Below are positions 51,117 through 59,830 of a stretch of 64,000 nucleotides of DNA, in pieces. Under the pieces are notes generated by a model. The model was given only the letters and a program-made list of their open reading frames with translations. It was not told where the DNA came from and ran no database searches. The first letter of the stretch is position 1, and each line of letters starts with the position of its first letter. Made by a program: the position numbers and the translations under genes. Source of the stretch: Paenibacillus sp. Root52. Its GTDB lineage: Bacteria; Bacillota; Bacilli; Paenibacillales; Paenibacillaceae. The stretch spans positions 155,881 to 219,880 of the forward strand of contig NZ_LMFO01000034.1 of assembly GCF_001426865.1 (NCBI RefSeq), given 5' to 3'.

Positions 51117-51770
51117 TCAGTTGATCCCTTGAGTCCACTTCGACTCTTTTCTGCGGCGGCGGTGGAGAGCTAGGCCAGTTATAATTGTGAAAACGCATTC
51201 TCCGAGAATGACTGCACCCAGTGCGTCATAGATGACATGTTGTTTGATCAACAGTGTGGATACGATAATGAGAGCAGCTCCACCAGCCACCCATCGTTTG
51301 ATGGATTTACGGATACTCGGAACCGAGAGTACAGCGCGCATGACCAGATAGGAATGAAGGGCGTGAATGCTTGGGAAACAATTATATGGACGATCCTGGC
51401 TGTAGAGCCATCCAAGAATAGATGTACCGAGACCTGTACCGGTTAGCTCCGGGCGCGGCACCATGGTCTGAAAGTTAAAGTAAATGAGATAACAGATCCA
51501 GACACAAATGTTCATGGACAACAAGACGCGGTAATACATGAGTCGATCTTTGGCACATAGATACGCCAATACTCCGAATACAAACGGATACCAGCCCAGA
51601 TAAGGAATGGACATCGCTGGCATGAAGGGAATCATGCGGTCGATCGGGGAGCTCAGTATGACGAATCCGCGTTCTGGACTATTCAGAATATCATAGAACA
51701 TTCCCATGACAGCCAAGGACAGCATTAAACTTAGCGACAGCCAGTAGGATTTACTTTTTAAGATTTGCAC
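51117..51770 (-). CDS. PAP2-superfamily membrane phosphatase
   Basis: About 217 residues with about six membrane segments. The PAP2 motifs are partly seen as PRPELTGTG, CFPSIHALHSYLVM and KQHVIYDALGAV, which holds the catalytic His. Substrates in the family are undecaprenyl diphosphate or phosphatidic acid; here it could be an inositolphosphotransferase-like type. I use GTG 51770 because AAAGGAG lies inside the longer reading that begins at 51794. Confidence 0.85.
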   Translation of the reverse strand: MQILKSKSYWLSLSLMLSLAVMGMFYDILNSPERGFVILSSPIDRMIPFMPAMSIPYLGWYPFVFGVLAYLCAKDRLMYYRVLLSMNICVWICYLIYFNFQTMVPRPELTGTGLGTSILGWLYSQDRPYNCFPSIHALHSYLVMRAVLSVPSIRKSIKRWVAGGAALIIVSTLLIKQHVIYDALGAVILGECVFTIITGLALHRRRRKESKWTQGIN

Positions 51771-51791
51771 AGCAGGCTTTCTCCTTTCATT

Positions 51792-51811
51792 CATGTTCGG
51801 GCACGAACATG
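51792..51811. promoter_or_regulatory. Palindrome upstream of the PAP2 gene
   Basis: CATGTTCG-GGCA-CGAACATG, 8-bp perfect arms, 22 bp upstream of the PAP2 start. Possibly an operator; not a LexA box in this orientation. Confidence 0.45.
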
Positions 51812-52012
51812 ATCACACAATGTAACTAGTTCAAATTTAAACAACAATATATTCTACTACGTCCAGGCCACAAATTGAATCCTGATTTGTGTATATTTGT
51901 GTATTCTTTTGACGAATAAGAAATGCGGAAGCGGAAGTGGGCATGATATGATAGAGGTACATACGGACAGGCGGCGCTAAAGCCAGTAAAGTCGGACAAC
52001 AGGAGTGAGCGA

Positions 52013-53428
52013 ATGCAATTTTCAAAAATGTTCGTATTGAATATGGGGATGCTGATTACGATTGCATATCTCGCTAGTGTGTTCTATAAATATATCGTAA
52101 TACGTACCTCTTCTCGGGTGAAACAGATCAGTTCGGTGTTTCTTCTCATTTTTGCAGGTTGGATCAGTACGGTTTTTGGATTCCAGCTCACGGAGGAAGT
52201 CATCTTTGATCTCCGATACGTTCCTCTAATTGTTGCCGTTCTGACTTATAGGCAACCCTATAGCGTAATCCTCATTGGTGTGGGGATCGGATTATCGAGG
52301 CTAACGTTTGGCATTACAGATGCGACGTTGGCCGCCGTCATTAATATGTCGATGCTGGGTGTGATTTGCGCAGGTCTAAATATATGGATGAGGCGCAGCA
52401 ACTACAGGCTGATTATTAAAGGCATTCTCGTCACACTTATCGTGAATGTGGTCAACAGTATCAATATCGCGATTGTGGGCGTTATTCCAGCGCCATACTT
52501 TTTCTCACACATCATGCCTTATACACTTCCTACAGGTATCATGCTAAGTCTTATTTTTGCCTTCATCCTACGTGACTTCCAGAATGAACAGAATCGCATT
52601 TTACTTATACAGAGTACGAACCGATTGTTGTCTGTGCAAAAGGAAGAATTGCAGAAAGCGCAGATTGTGCTAGAGGATCGAGCCAAACAATTGATGATCG
52701 CCTCGCAATACAAGTCTGAATTTCTCGCCAATATGTCTCATGAATTGCGTACCCCATTGAACAGTGTCATTAACTTTGCCCAGATGATCAGCGAGAACGC
52801 GGATACGATGGATCAGGAGGATATCGTACGTTTTGCCACGATGATTGATCATTCTGGTCAAGAGTTATTAACGTTAATCAACGATATATTGGATCTATCC
52901 AAAGTAGAGGCGGGCAGGCTCGACATCGTTTTGGAGGATATCAGTATCGCCCAATTGACTGAGGATGTCATGAGTCACTTTCAATTGGTCGCGGAGAAAA
53001 AAGGCGTCGAACTTATACTGGAGCGCAAAAAAGGTGTACCTGAGACCTTATGGTCAGATCCCCAGCGTGTGCAGCAGATCTTGCGAAACCTGATGTCGAA
53101 TGCCATCAAATTCACCCCTCAGGGCAAGGTACAGTTGACGGTGAGTACTGAACAATCGAACAAGCTCTCAAGACCAGGTCGCTGGCTCGTATTCGCTGTC
53201 AAAGATACAGGGATCGGCATCTCAGAAGATCAATTTGAGTCTATATTTGAAGCATTTCAACAAGCGGATGGCTCCATTAGTCGTAAATTTGGCGGTACGG
53301 GATTGGGTCTGTCCATCAGCCGAGATTTGGCACGTTTGTTGGATGGAAACATCCAGTTGGAGAGTGTGGAAGGCAAGGGAAGTACATTCCGGTTATACCT
53401 TCCGCTAAATCGTGAAAAAATGGGTTGA
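52013..53428 (+). CDS. Membrane sensor histidine kinase with 5TM sensor
   Basis: 471 residues. The first 190 residues form about six membrane helices like the 5TMR-LYT module. A coiled coil (about 195-235) leads to HisKA with His243 in NMSHELRTPLNS, and an ATPase domain with NLMSNAIKF, DTGIGI and GGTGLGLSI. All catalytic boxes are intact. No response regulator is encoded next to it, so its partner is unknown. ACAGGAGTG precedes the ATG. Confidence 0.9.
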   Translation: MQFSKMFVLNMGMLITIAYLASVFYKYIVIRTSSRVKQISSVFLLIFAGWISTVFGFQLTEEVIFDLRYVPLIVAVLTYRQPYSVILIGVGIGLSRLTFGITDATLAAVINMSMLGVICAGLNIWMRRSNYRLIIKGILVTLIVNVVNSINIAIVGVIPAPYFFSHIMPYTLPTGIMLSLIFAFILRDFQNEQNRILLIQSTNRLLSVQKEELQKAQIVLEDRAKQLMIASQYKSEFLANMSHELRTPLNSVINFAQMISENADTMDQEDIVRFATMIDHSGQELLTLINDILDLSKVEAGRLDIVLEDISIAQLTEDVMSHFQLVAEKKGVELILERKKGVPETLWSDPQRVQQILRNLMSNAIKFTPQGKVQLTVSTEQSNKLSRPGRWLVFAVKDTGIGISEDQFESIFEAFQQADGSISRKFGGTGLGLSISRDLARLLDGNIQLESVEGKGSTFRLYLPLNREKMG

Positions 53429-53519
53429 CAATGATTGGACTGTGAGTAGAATTTGGGGTGACAACTAGCATTGGCCGGCGATAGAAGCCTGGTCTAAGGA
53501 GTGTATCCCCATACAGAAG

Positions 53520-54794
53520 ATGGTCAAAGTAAACCCTCCCTCGTTTGCAAGCAAACTACGGCGTAAGGGTTCGAAACAACGTACCAATTTAGCAATTGCA
53601 ACGTGGGAGGGCGTACCCGCAATTATTTTACAGACTTTGCTGGGTGGCCCATTTTTAACGGGATTTCTGCTGTACCTTGGAGCCGGGTCAAGACAAATTG
53701 GTTTTGTGCTCGCAATTACGACGTTTGTAAACATTGCACAGATTGGTGCAGCCTATTGGATGCAGCGCATTCGCAGTCGAAAGCGTATGCTTCTGTTGTT
53801 CGTTGGGGCGCACCGTATCCTGTGGAGTGCGACAGGGCTTATCCCATTTCTTTTCCCGCAGGAATGGTGGGTATCTATTTTTATCGGGATGTACACTGTA
53901 GCGTTTATTGCCAATACAATCGGCGGTATGATCTGGACATCGCTTATTGGAGACATTGTGCCAGCCAAGGTCAGAGGGCGTTATTTCGGGATACGAAACA
54001 CGATTCTGAATGCTCTTGGAAGCGTATGCTTATTTGTTGGAGGTATTGTTCTGGATCGTTTTCCAGGCGGGACGGGTTTCCTCATTTTGTTCATTCCCGT
54101 ATGGATCTGTGCGATTGCGAATACCGTCATTTATTTCTTTTATCCAGATGTGCCCTTTGAGCGTTCTACGGAAAAAGTATTTTGGCGTATGTTCAAGAAG
54201 CCATTTCAAGATCAGTCGTTCTTAAAGGCAACACTCTTCTTGGCGGCTTGGTTGCTCATTCAAACGCTAATTGTTCCACTATATTCTTATGTCATGCTTG
54301 ATTTGCTTAATGTAAACTATCAGACCGTGTCTATCATTACCGTAGTACAGACCTTGGTTATGATGATGGGATTCTACCTCTGGGGTAACCTCAATGCTAG
54401 ATTCAGCAACAAAACGTTGTTGTTCTGGACGTTGCCGATCATAGCACTCTCCTGTTTATCATGGGGATTGATGTCGTTTATGCCAGTTTTGGTAGCACTA
54501 TTTTGCTCTCATATCTTTCTTGGCATTGGTGTGGGAGGCTTCAACCAGCTTGCCTTTAACTTCACCATTGGAGATACACCCAAAAGCGAACGTCCGATGT
54601 TTGTGGCGGTATATTCGGCATTAACCGGGGTAACTTCCTTTCTTGGGCCATTAATTGGGGGCTCGCTATATGAGAAAATGGAGAAGTGGCCTGAACCGAT
54701 GACATGGTTCTCGACCTATGGCTTTCAGATGGGTGTAGGTGCAGCGATGTTAATTTTAACGTTTACCCTGGGTCGTCGGGTTTTATTGCGATAA
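53520..54794 (+). CDS. Major facilitator superfamily transporter
   Basis: 424 residues with about twelve membrane helices in two halves and a basic loop between helices 2 and 3 (QRIRSRKRMLLLF). The N-terminus NPPSFASKLRRKGSKQRTNLAIATWEG is basic and cytoplasmic. The substrate is not recognised. No good ribosome site precedes ATG 53520; AAGGAG is 18 bases away, so the start is uncertain. Confidence 0.82.
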   Translation: MVKVNPPSFASKLRRKGSKQRTNLAIATWEGVPAIILQTLLGGPFLTGFLLYLGAGSRQIGFVLAITTFVNIAQIGAAYWMQRIRSRKRMLLLFVGAHRILWSATGLIPFLFPQEWWVSIFIGMYTVAFIANTIGGMIWTSLIGDIVPAKVRGRYFGIRNTILNALGSVCLFVGGIVLDRFPGGTGFLILFIPVWICAIANTVIYFFYPDVPFERSTEKVFWRMFKKPFQDQSFLKATLFLAAWLLIQTLIVPLYSYVMLDLLNVNYQTVSIITVVQTLVMMMGFYLWGNLNARFSNKTLLFWTLPIIALSCLSWGLMSFMPVLVALFCSHIFLGIGVGGFNQLAFNFTIGDTPKSERPMFVAVYSALTGVTSFLGPLIGGSLYEKMEKWPEPMTWFSTYGFQMGVGAAMLILTFTLGRRVLLR

Positions 54795-54796
54795 GA

Positions 54797-54858
54797 GTGA
54801 TCGGAAGATTGTTCTGTTATTAGAGTCGCCTGTGTAATGTCCTTTAGTTCATTTTAAT
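54797..54858. repeat. Diverged partial copy of intergenic repeat family B
   Basis: GAGTGATCGGAAGATTGTTC through CCTTTAGTTCATT aligns, with several changes, to 11798-11858. It lies just behind the MFS gene. Confidence 0.5.
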
Positions 54859-54880
54859 ATACAGAAGGGGAGGGATGATT

Positions 54881-55567
54881 ATGGAGCATATCGAAAAGAA
54901 GGCAGTGGTGATCGGAGCTACCGGTCTTGTCGGCGGTCTATTAGTAGATCGTTTGCTTAAGCATTCATCCTACCGTGAGATTCATGTATTTGTCAGGCGT
55001 CCATTGACGCTAGAGCATCCCAAACTGAAGCAACACATCGTAGACTGGGATCAACTTCATGAGGTTGCTCATTGGTTCATAGGTGTAACGGATCTGTATT
55101 GTTGCCTTGGAACAACGATCAAGAAAGCTGGCAGTCAGGAAAATTTCCGCAAAGTGGATTATGACTATGTTGTAGAAGCAGGAAAACTTGCAAAGCAGCA
55201 CGGTGTTTCTCAGATGCTGGTGATCTCGTCAATGGGTGCGAATGCGGATTCGCGCGTGTTCTACAGCCGAACCAAAGGGGAAATGGAGGGTGCCTTAACT
55301 GCCCTTGGCTTCAATTCATTGCAAATCTTCCGCCCCTCTCTCATTCTAGGAGATCGGAATGAGACTAGAATTGGCGAGCAGTTGGGTGCTTACGCGATGA
55401 AGCTGCTGGATCGGTGGATGACAGGCAAGGCTGCTAAATATCGAGCGATCCCTGCTGCAACCATTGCCCAGGCGATGATCAATATTGCACTTGTGGGAAC
55501 AAGAGGTCATCATGTTTATTCCAATGAAGTTATTCATGTGCTTGGAACAGAAGCTTCCGTGGTATAA
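54881..55567 (+). CDS. NAD-dependent epimerase-like protein (TIP30/HTATIP2-like)
   Basis: 228 residues of an atypical SDR: VIGATGLVGGLLVDRLL (nucleotide loop), TDLYCCLGTTIKKAGSQENFRKVDYDYV and MLVISSMGANADSRVFYSRTKGEME, the last with the YxxxK pair. Such proteins resemble mammalian TIP30. The substrate is unknown. ATG 54881 has the right spacing to GGGGAGGG; ATG 54875 is too close. Confidence 0.83.
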   Translation: MEHIEKKAVVIGATGLVGGLLVDRLLKHSSYREIHVFVRRPLTLEHPKLKQHIVDWDQLHEVAHWFIGVTDLYCCLGTTIKKAGSQENFRKVDYDYVVEAGKLAKQHGVSQMLVISSMGANADSRVFYSRTKGEMEGALTALGFNSLQIFRPSLILGDRNETRIGEQLGAYAMKLLDRWMTGKAAKYRAIPAATIAQAMINIALVGTRGHHVYSNEVIHVLGTEASVV

Positions 55568-55639
55568 TAAGCATCACAAATGAGTTCATCGCTTGCTCCC
55601 TAAGGTGGCATGAGTACGAACATAAAGGAGAGTTAATCC

Positions 55640-56014
55640 ATGAAAAAACCAATTTCTACGGATCAGGCGCCAGGCGCTATTGGTCCATACAGCCAAGCTG
55701 TCGATGCAGGTGAATTTATCTACACGTCCGGTCAACTGGGGCTGAACCCGCAAACGGGAGAGTTCGGCGCAGATGTACAAGAGCAGACTCGTCTTTCCCT
55801 AAGCAATGTGAAGGCGATCCTCGAAGCGGCTGGTACCACAATGGATAACGTTGTGAAAACAACCGTATTCCTGAAAGACATGAACGATTTCGTTCCTGTG
55901 AATGAAGTGTATAGCACATTCTTCACACAGCCATATCCAGCACGTAGTGCAGTTGAGGTTGCTCGTCTGCCAAAGGATGCACTTGTTGAGATCGAAGTTA
56001 TTGCCCGCAAATAG
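55640..56014 (+). CDS. ridA: RidA-family enamine/imine deaminase
   Basis: 124 residues, the standard length. The signature TDQAPGAIGPYSQAVDAGEFIYTSGQLGLNP begins the protein and SAVEVARLPKDALVEIEVIA ends it; the arginine (Arg105 in the numbering of the family) of PARSAVEVARLP is kept. RidA hydrolyses reactive enamines released by PLP enzymes. AAAGGAGAG precedes the ATG. Monocistronic with its own terminator. Confidence 0.93.
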   Translation: MKKPISTDQAPGAIGPYSQAVDAGEFIYTSGQLGLNPQTGEFGADVQEQTRLSLSNVKAILEAAGTTMDNVVKTTVFLKDMNDFVPVNEVYSTFFTQPYPARSAVEVARLPKDALVEIEVIARK

Positions 56015-56055
56015 GACAAGCTAAATCATACAACAATATCAATATAGAAATACAT

Positions 56056-56101
56056 AAAAAGCCGATTCTCTGGTCTTGATCAACCAGGGAGTCGGCTTTT
56101 T
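56056..56101. terminator. Terminator of ridA
   Basis: 19-bp arms AAAAAGCCGATTCTCTGGT (56056-56074) and complement (56083-56101) with one or two wobbles, then TTTTT end. Confidence 0.93.
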
Positions 56102-56195
56102 GAGGATTACGATTTACTGCACAATGATATGCTTAAAGGAACCAAGCTTGCGTAATGATGATTGGAATAGCTCATCTTCGTGGTAAGTATATATG

Positions 56196-56954
56196 TTAAT
56201 CCCGATCCTGATTACGGGCGAAGAAGAGCCATACCGCGTAAAGGGCAATCACGATCGCCAAGGTAATCGCTGTATAATAGACGGAAGTGACGTCTTTTTG
56301 CTTCAATGCGATGGCAATGTATGCCCACGTGAAGACGAGTGGATATACGCTATCGCGATAAGGGAAACTCACGAGGACTGCGAGCACAAGACCTACAATG
56401 AGCATAATAATCGTCCAAGTTGGTTCGCTGATGCCGAAGCCATCCCAACCGATTTTGTATAATAACACCGCAACGTTGATAATGGTGGCTACACTCACCC
56501 ATCCAAGATAGATGCTAAATGGCAGCTTTACAAGCCACATCTCGGCAGTTGTCGGTAGAGTGATGGCACGTGTTTTGAGGTATAACACAATCAGAGATAA
56601 TAAGAGCAATACGATAATCAGTAGAGCGAGACCTGTCTGTAGGTTCTGAAAAGCAAAGATCCACGCCACGTTAAAGGCACAGCTGGCCAGAAACCAATAT
56701 CCGAGCCGAGTGATCGAATCTCGTTTCCAGGATGCAGGGACAAACTGGTAAATGACGAAGCCAGCGAGCAAGAGGTAGATCAGTCCCCAGATGGCGAACG
56801 CGTATCCCGCAGGGGTTAGTAGGACAGGGTACATATCCGACACTTCTTTGTTGGTTCGGCCGCCAATAGGCAGCGCATTCGAGAGGTAGTTCACAATGAT
56901 AACAGCGATAAAACCAATAGCGTTTAACCACTTGTACGGATTATTACGTGACAT
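56196..56954 (-). CDS. TspO/MBR-type tryptophan-rich membrane protein (long form)
   Basis: 252 residues with about seven membrane helices. Trp-rich and Pro motifs (NALPIGGRTNKEVSDMYPVLLTPAGYAFAIWGLIYLLL, VAWIFAFQNLQTG, FSIYLGWVSVATIINVAVLL) are those of the long TspO-like group. True TspO binds porphyrins and sterols; the role of this long form is not known. ATG 56954 follows AAGGAGG. Confidence 0.75.
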   Translation of the reverse strand: MSRNNPYKWLNAIGFIAVIIVNYLSNALPIGGRTNKEVSDMYPVLLTPAGYAFAIWGLIYLLLAGFVIYQFVPASWKRDSITRLGYWFLASCAFNVAWIFAFQNLQTGLALLIIVLLLLSLIVLYLKTRAITLPTTAEMWLVKLPFSIYLGWVSVATIINVAVLLYKIGWDGFGISEPTWTIIMLIVGLVLAVLVSFPYRDSVYPLVFTWAYIAIALKQKDVTSVYYTAITLAIVIALYAVWLFFARNQDRD

Positions 56955-57235
56955 GGTATTTCCTCCTTGGTTTAACAGAAATGAATGAACCACGGGTCAG
57001 TCTACAATGAATATACCCAGTTCTCCCACATTTTAATAAGGAGCATGCAAAAAAAAATATCCAAGACATCATGTGATTCTAGAAAAAGTCACACATGGAG
57101 ACACATTTAATCCCAGTCTGTCCCAATGTACGCAAGTTGAATCCATAATATGTCCGATATAACGGACTTCTTGTACATTTATCTATAAAGAACATTAGAG
57201 CTCTGCAAATGATAGAGCTGATCGGGGGAAGAAGA

Positions 57236-58198
57236 TTGTTTACAAGAGAAGTGATGGAGAAACAACAGACCTGGTTTTATGTAGCTGCTCTGCTTGTGGG
57301 GGCAGGTATTGGGCTGGGTATGCCTGATTGGGGATCGGCTCTGGTGTATACCGTTTCACCTGTGCTCGCATGTTTGTTATATACCATGTTTGTACAGATT
57401 CCTTTTCTACAGCTTAGAGCATCGATATCGAATCTTCGGTTTATAGGATCATTGCTAGTTGCTAACTTTGTTGTCGTTCCTGTCGTTGTATGGCTGCTTA
57501 TCCTCGTATTCCCGCAGACGTCTGCTGTTTCGTTAGGGGTCTATCTGGTGTTACTAACTCCGTGTATTGACTATGTTATTGTATTCACTCAGCTTGGGAG
57601 AGGCAATGAGAAACTCATGCTTGCTTCCACCCCTATGCTGTTCGTGGTGCAGATGATCATGTTACCGGTGTATCTATGGTTGTTCATGGGTACAGAGGCG
57701 GCGCGGATCATGCAGCTTGGCCCTTTTGCCGAGGCATTTCTATTCCTGATTGTCATCCCGCTGTTTCTGGCGATCTGTACGCAGGTCGGTTCTAAAGGCA
57801 GACCCAAGGGCGAGGCGGTATTAAATGCCACCGCTTGGCTACCCGTCCCATTGATGGCTCTTGCGCTGATTGTCGTGGTTGCTTCTCAGATCGGTCAGGT
57901 GTATGAGGAGTGGGCTGTTATGGTTAACGTTCTTCCTATATACATCGCTTTTATGATCGTAATGCCGCTATTCTCCCGGATAATTGCACGTATCTTCCGA
58001 CTTGATGTGGGCGCGGGCAGGGCACTGATCTTCAGCGCCTCTACACGCAATTCACTGGTTGTACTTCCTTTGGCACTCGCGCTGCCAGCAGAATGGGCTG
58101 CCATAACGGCTGCTGTAATTGTCACGCAGACGATTGTTGAGCTGGCGGGAGAGTTGATCTATATTCGTGTGGTGCCTACCGTGTTATTAAAGGATTAG
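57236..58198 (+). CDS. Arsenite/bile-acid-type transporter (ACR3-like, BASS superfamily)
   Basis: About 320 residues with ten predicted membrane helices. Family traces are LVYTVSPVLACLLYTMFVQIPF, LLTPCIDYVIVFTQLGRG (with the conserved Cys of ACR3-like proteins) and SASTRNSLVVLPLALALP. Arsenic resistance is plausible, but no ArsR or ArsC gene is adjacent, so the substrate is open. TTG 57236 is chosen because GGGGGAAG precedes it and the protein then matches the usual length; ATG 57209 and ATG 57254 are alternatives. Its stop lies 4 bp from the convergent yesN-like gene. Confidence 0.8.
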   Translation: MFTREVMEKQQTWFYVAALLVGAGIGLGMPDWGSALVYTVSPVLACLLYTMFVQIPFLQLRASISNLRFIGSLLVANFVVVPVVVWLLILVFPQTSAVSLGVYLVLLTPCIDYVIVFTQLGRGNEKLMLASTPMLFVVQMIMLPVYLWLFMGTEAARIMQLGPFAEAFLFLIVIPLFLAICTQVGSKGRPKGEAVLNATAWLPVPLMALALIVVVASQIGQVYEEWAVMVNVLPIYIAFMIVMPLFSRIIARIFRLDVGAGRALIFSASTRNSLVVLPLALALPAEWAAITAAVIVTQTIVELAGELIYIRVVPTVLLKD

Positions 58199-58202
58199 GT
58201 CG

Positions 58203-59825
58203 TTATTGATCTAGAGATTTTCGATAATCTCCAGGTGTCAGTCCTTCCATTTTCTTAAATACTTTGCTGAAATATTTCTCGTCTTGGAACCCAACCATCT
58301 CAGAGATTTTGGCAATGCGCAGGGAAGGATTTTGAAGAAGTAATTTGGCATTATTAATCCGCAGCTTCCCAAGATATTCCGACCAGTTCAGACCGAACTG
58401 CTGTTTGAATTTACGAGAGATATATTCACGACTGAGATAGAAACGGGCAGAGATCTGTTGTAGGGACAAGTCCTCCTGATAATGAGCATCCATATAACGA
58501 GCAATCTCTTTCATCGGGTCATGGCTTGTATGGTGCTGTGCTGCCAGGGCTTTCCCAGCAGCGATAAGTCGCTGTTCTAACAGAGAGCGAAGGAGCGGAA
58601 GAGACAACTTTCCTTCACGATCAAATGGCAGCTCAGCAAAAGGTAAGAATTGCTCATCCAGCTTGTCCTCTTCCTCTGTGGAAGATATACTTGCCGTGTC
58701 GTCAAGCCAACGCCCCAGCATCCATTCCATCTCTTGAACCCACTGGAGAACCTGCTCTGGTGTAACCGTATCAAGCCTGGTAAGTGGATCGATCCACTCG
58801 GCTACGGCTGCAGATACATTAGATTCACGCCCACTTATCGCTGCTAATCGCAAGGGCTCTTCCATTGTGGATAACCGAAGACCTTTAGCTGCTATGGACG
58901 AGTCTAATGAAGCATGGAATTTATGCTTAGTCTGTAACGCATTTCGTCGCCAAAGCCGCTGGCTCGCTTCCTGATACGTATTGGGAATGCCAGATGGGAA
59001 TACCTCACAAGAAGCAATACCATAGTGAAGACGACGCTGAATCGTCTGTTCCAGTCCAGTATTCACACGTTCCAGCACTGCCTGCATAGAGGCTGGCGAA
59101 CCCCAGTGCAGCAATACAACTTGGTCTGGCTGATCTAGGTGGCGGAACACGACCCCTTCATTAGGAGTGGATAACATCTCTGCACAGATATTGAGTACGG
59201 AGAAAACGAGCAGATCAGGCTGGCTGCGATATTTCGCCTGACAACCAGCATCGAGTTGAGATAGACTCGTGACGGCGATGTTGCATGTATTTACGAGCAG
59301 GGAGATGTTCAGCTCATTACGAATTCTCTCCATTTGAGTAGTAATGTTGCCACGCCCAACGACTAATTCCGTAAGCAAGCGGTCATGATAATGCGGGCGC
59401 ATCGTATTCATGACCATGGATTGTTGCATCGTCTGCACACGAAGGGTCTCATCTTCCTGCCAAGCTTTAATCGCTTTTAACAAGGATGCATTAAGTTCCT
59501 CCGTTTCGACCGGTTTTAATAGATAATCCATCCCACCATAACGAATGGCATGCCTAACAAGCTGAAAATCATCGTACCCACTGATAACTAACACTTTGCT
59601 ATGTGGGGTATGGACAGAGATCCACTCCAGTAACTCCATGCCGTCTTTGCCTGGCATACGCATATCGCTCAGTATAATTTGCGGCTCATGTTCAGTGATG
59701 ATGTCAATCGCTTCGTGGCCATCCGCTGCTTCCAATAACGTGTCTACTCCCATAACTTCCCACTGCCCCAGTAGCTTAATTGCGTCGCGGACGTGTTTTT
59801 CATCATCGACAATTAGTACTTTCAT
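58203..59825 (-). CDS. yesN: YesN-type response regulator with AraC DNA-binding domain
   Basis: 540 residues. The receiver domain (VLIVDDEKHVRDAI ... ILSDMRMPGKDGMELLEW, phospho-acceptor Asp near 54; K in LLKPVETEE) is followed by a long linker and two AraC-type HTHs (MDAHYQEDLSLQQISARFYLSREYISRKFKQQFGLNWSEYLGK ... GFQDEKYFSKVFKKMEGLTPGDYRKS). ATG 59825 follows GGGAGAG, 5 bp behind the histidine kinase stop. Likely activates the divergent sugar ABC genes. Confidence 0.92.
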   Translation of the reverse strand: MKVLIVDDEKHVRDAIKLLGQWEVMGVDTLLEAADGHEAIDIITEHEPQIILSDMRMPGKDGMELLEWISVHTPHSKVLVISGYDDFQLVRHAIRYGGMDYLLKPVETEELNASLLKAIKAWQEDETLRVQTMQQSMVMNTMRPHYHDRLLTELVVGRGNITTQMERIRNELNISLLVNTCNIAVTSLSQLDAGCQAKYRSQPDLLVFSVLNICAEMLSTPNEGVVFRHLDQPDQVVLLHWGSPASMQAVLERVNTGLEQTIQRRLHYGIASCEVFPSGIPNTYQEASQRLWRRNALQTKHKFHASLDSSIAAKGLRLSTMEEPLRLAAISGRESNVSAAVAEWIDPLTRLDTVTPEQVLQWVQEMEWMLGRWLDDTASISSTEEEDKLDEQFLPFAELPFDREGKLSLPLLRSLLEQRLIAAGKALAAQHHTSHDPMKEIARYMDAHYQEDLSLQQISARFYLSREYISRKFKQQFGLNWSEYLGKLRINNAKLLLQNPSLRIAKISEMVGFQDEKYFSKVFKKMEGLTPGDYRKSLDQ

Positions 59826-59830
59826 GCTGC

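Noticed and set aside
51792..51811. LexA/DinR box
   Set aside because: The B. subtilis box is CGAAC-N4-GTTCG; here the halves are in the opposite order (GTTCG-N4-CGAAC).
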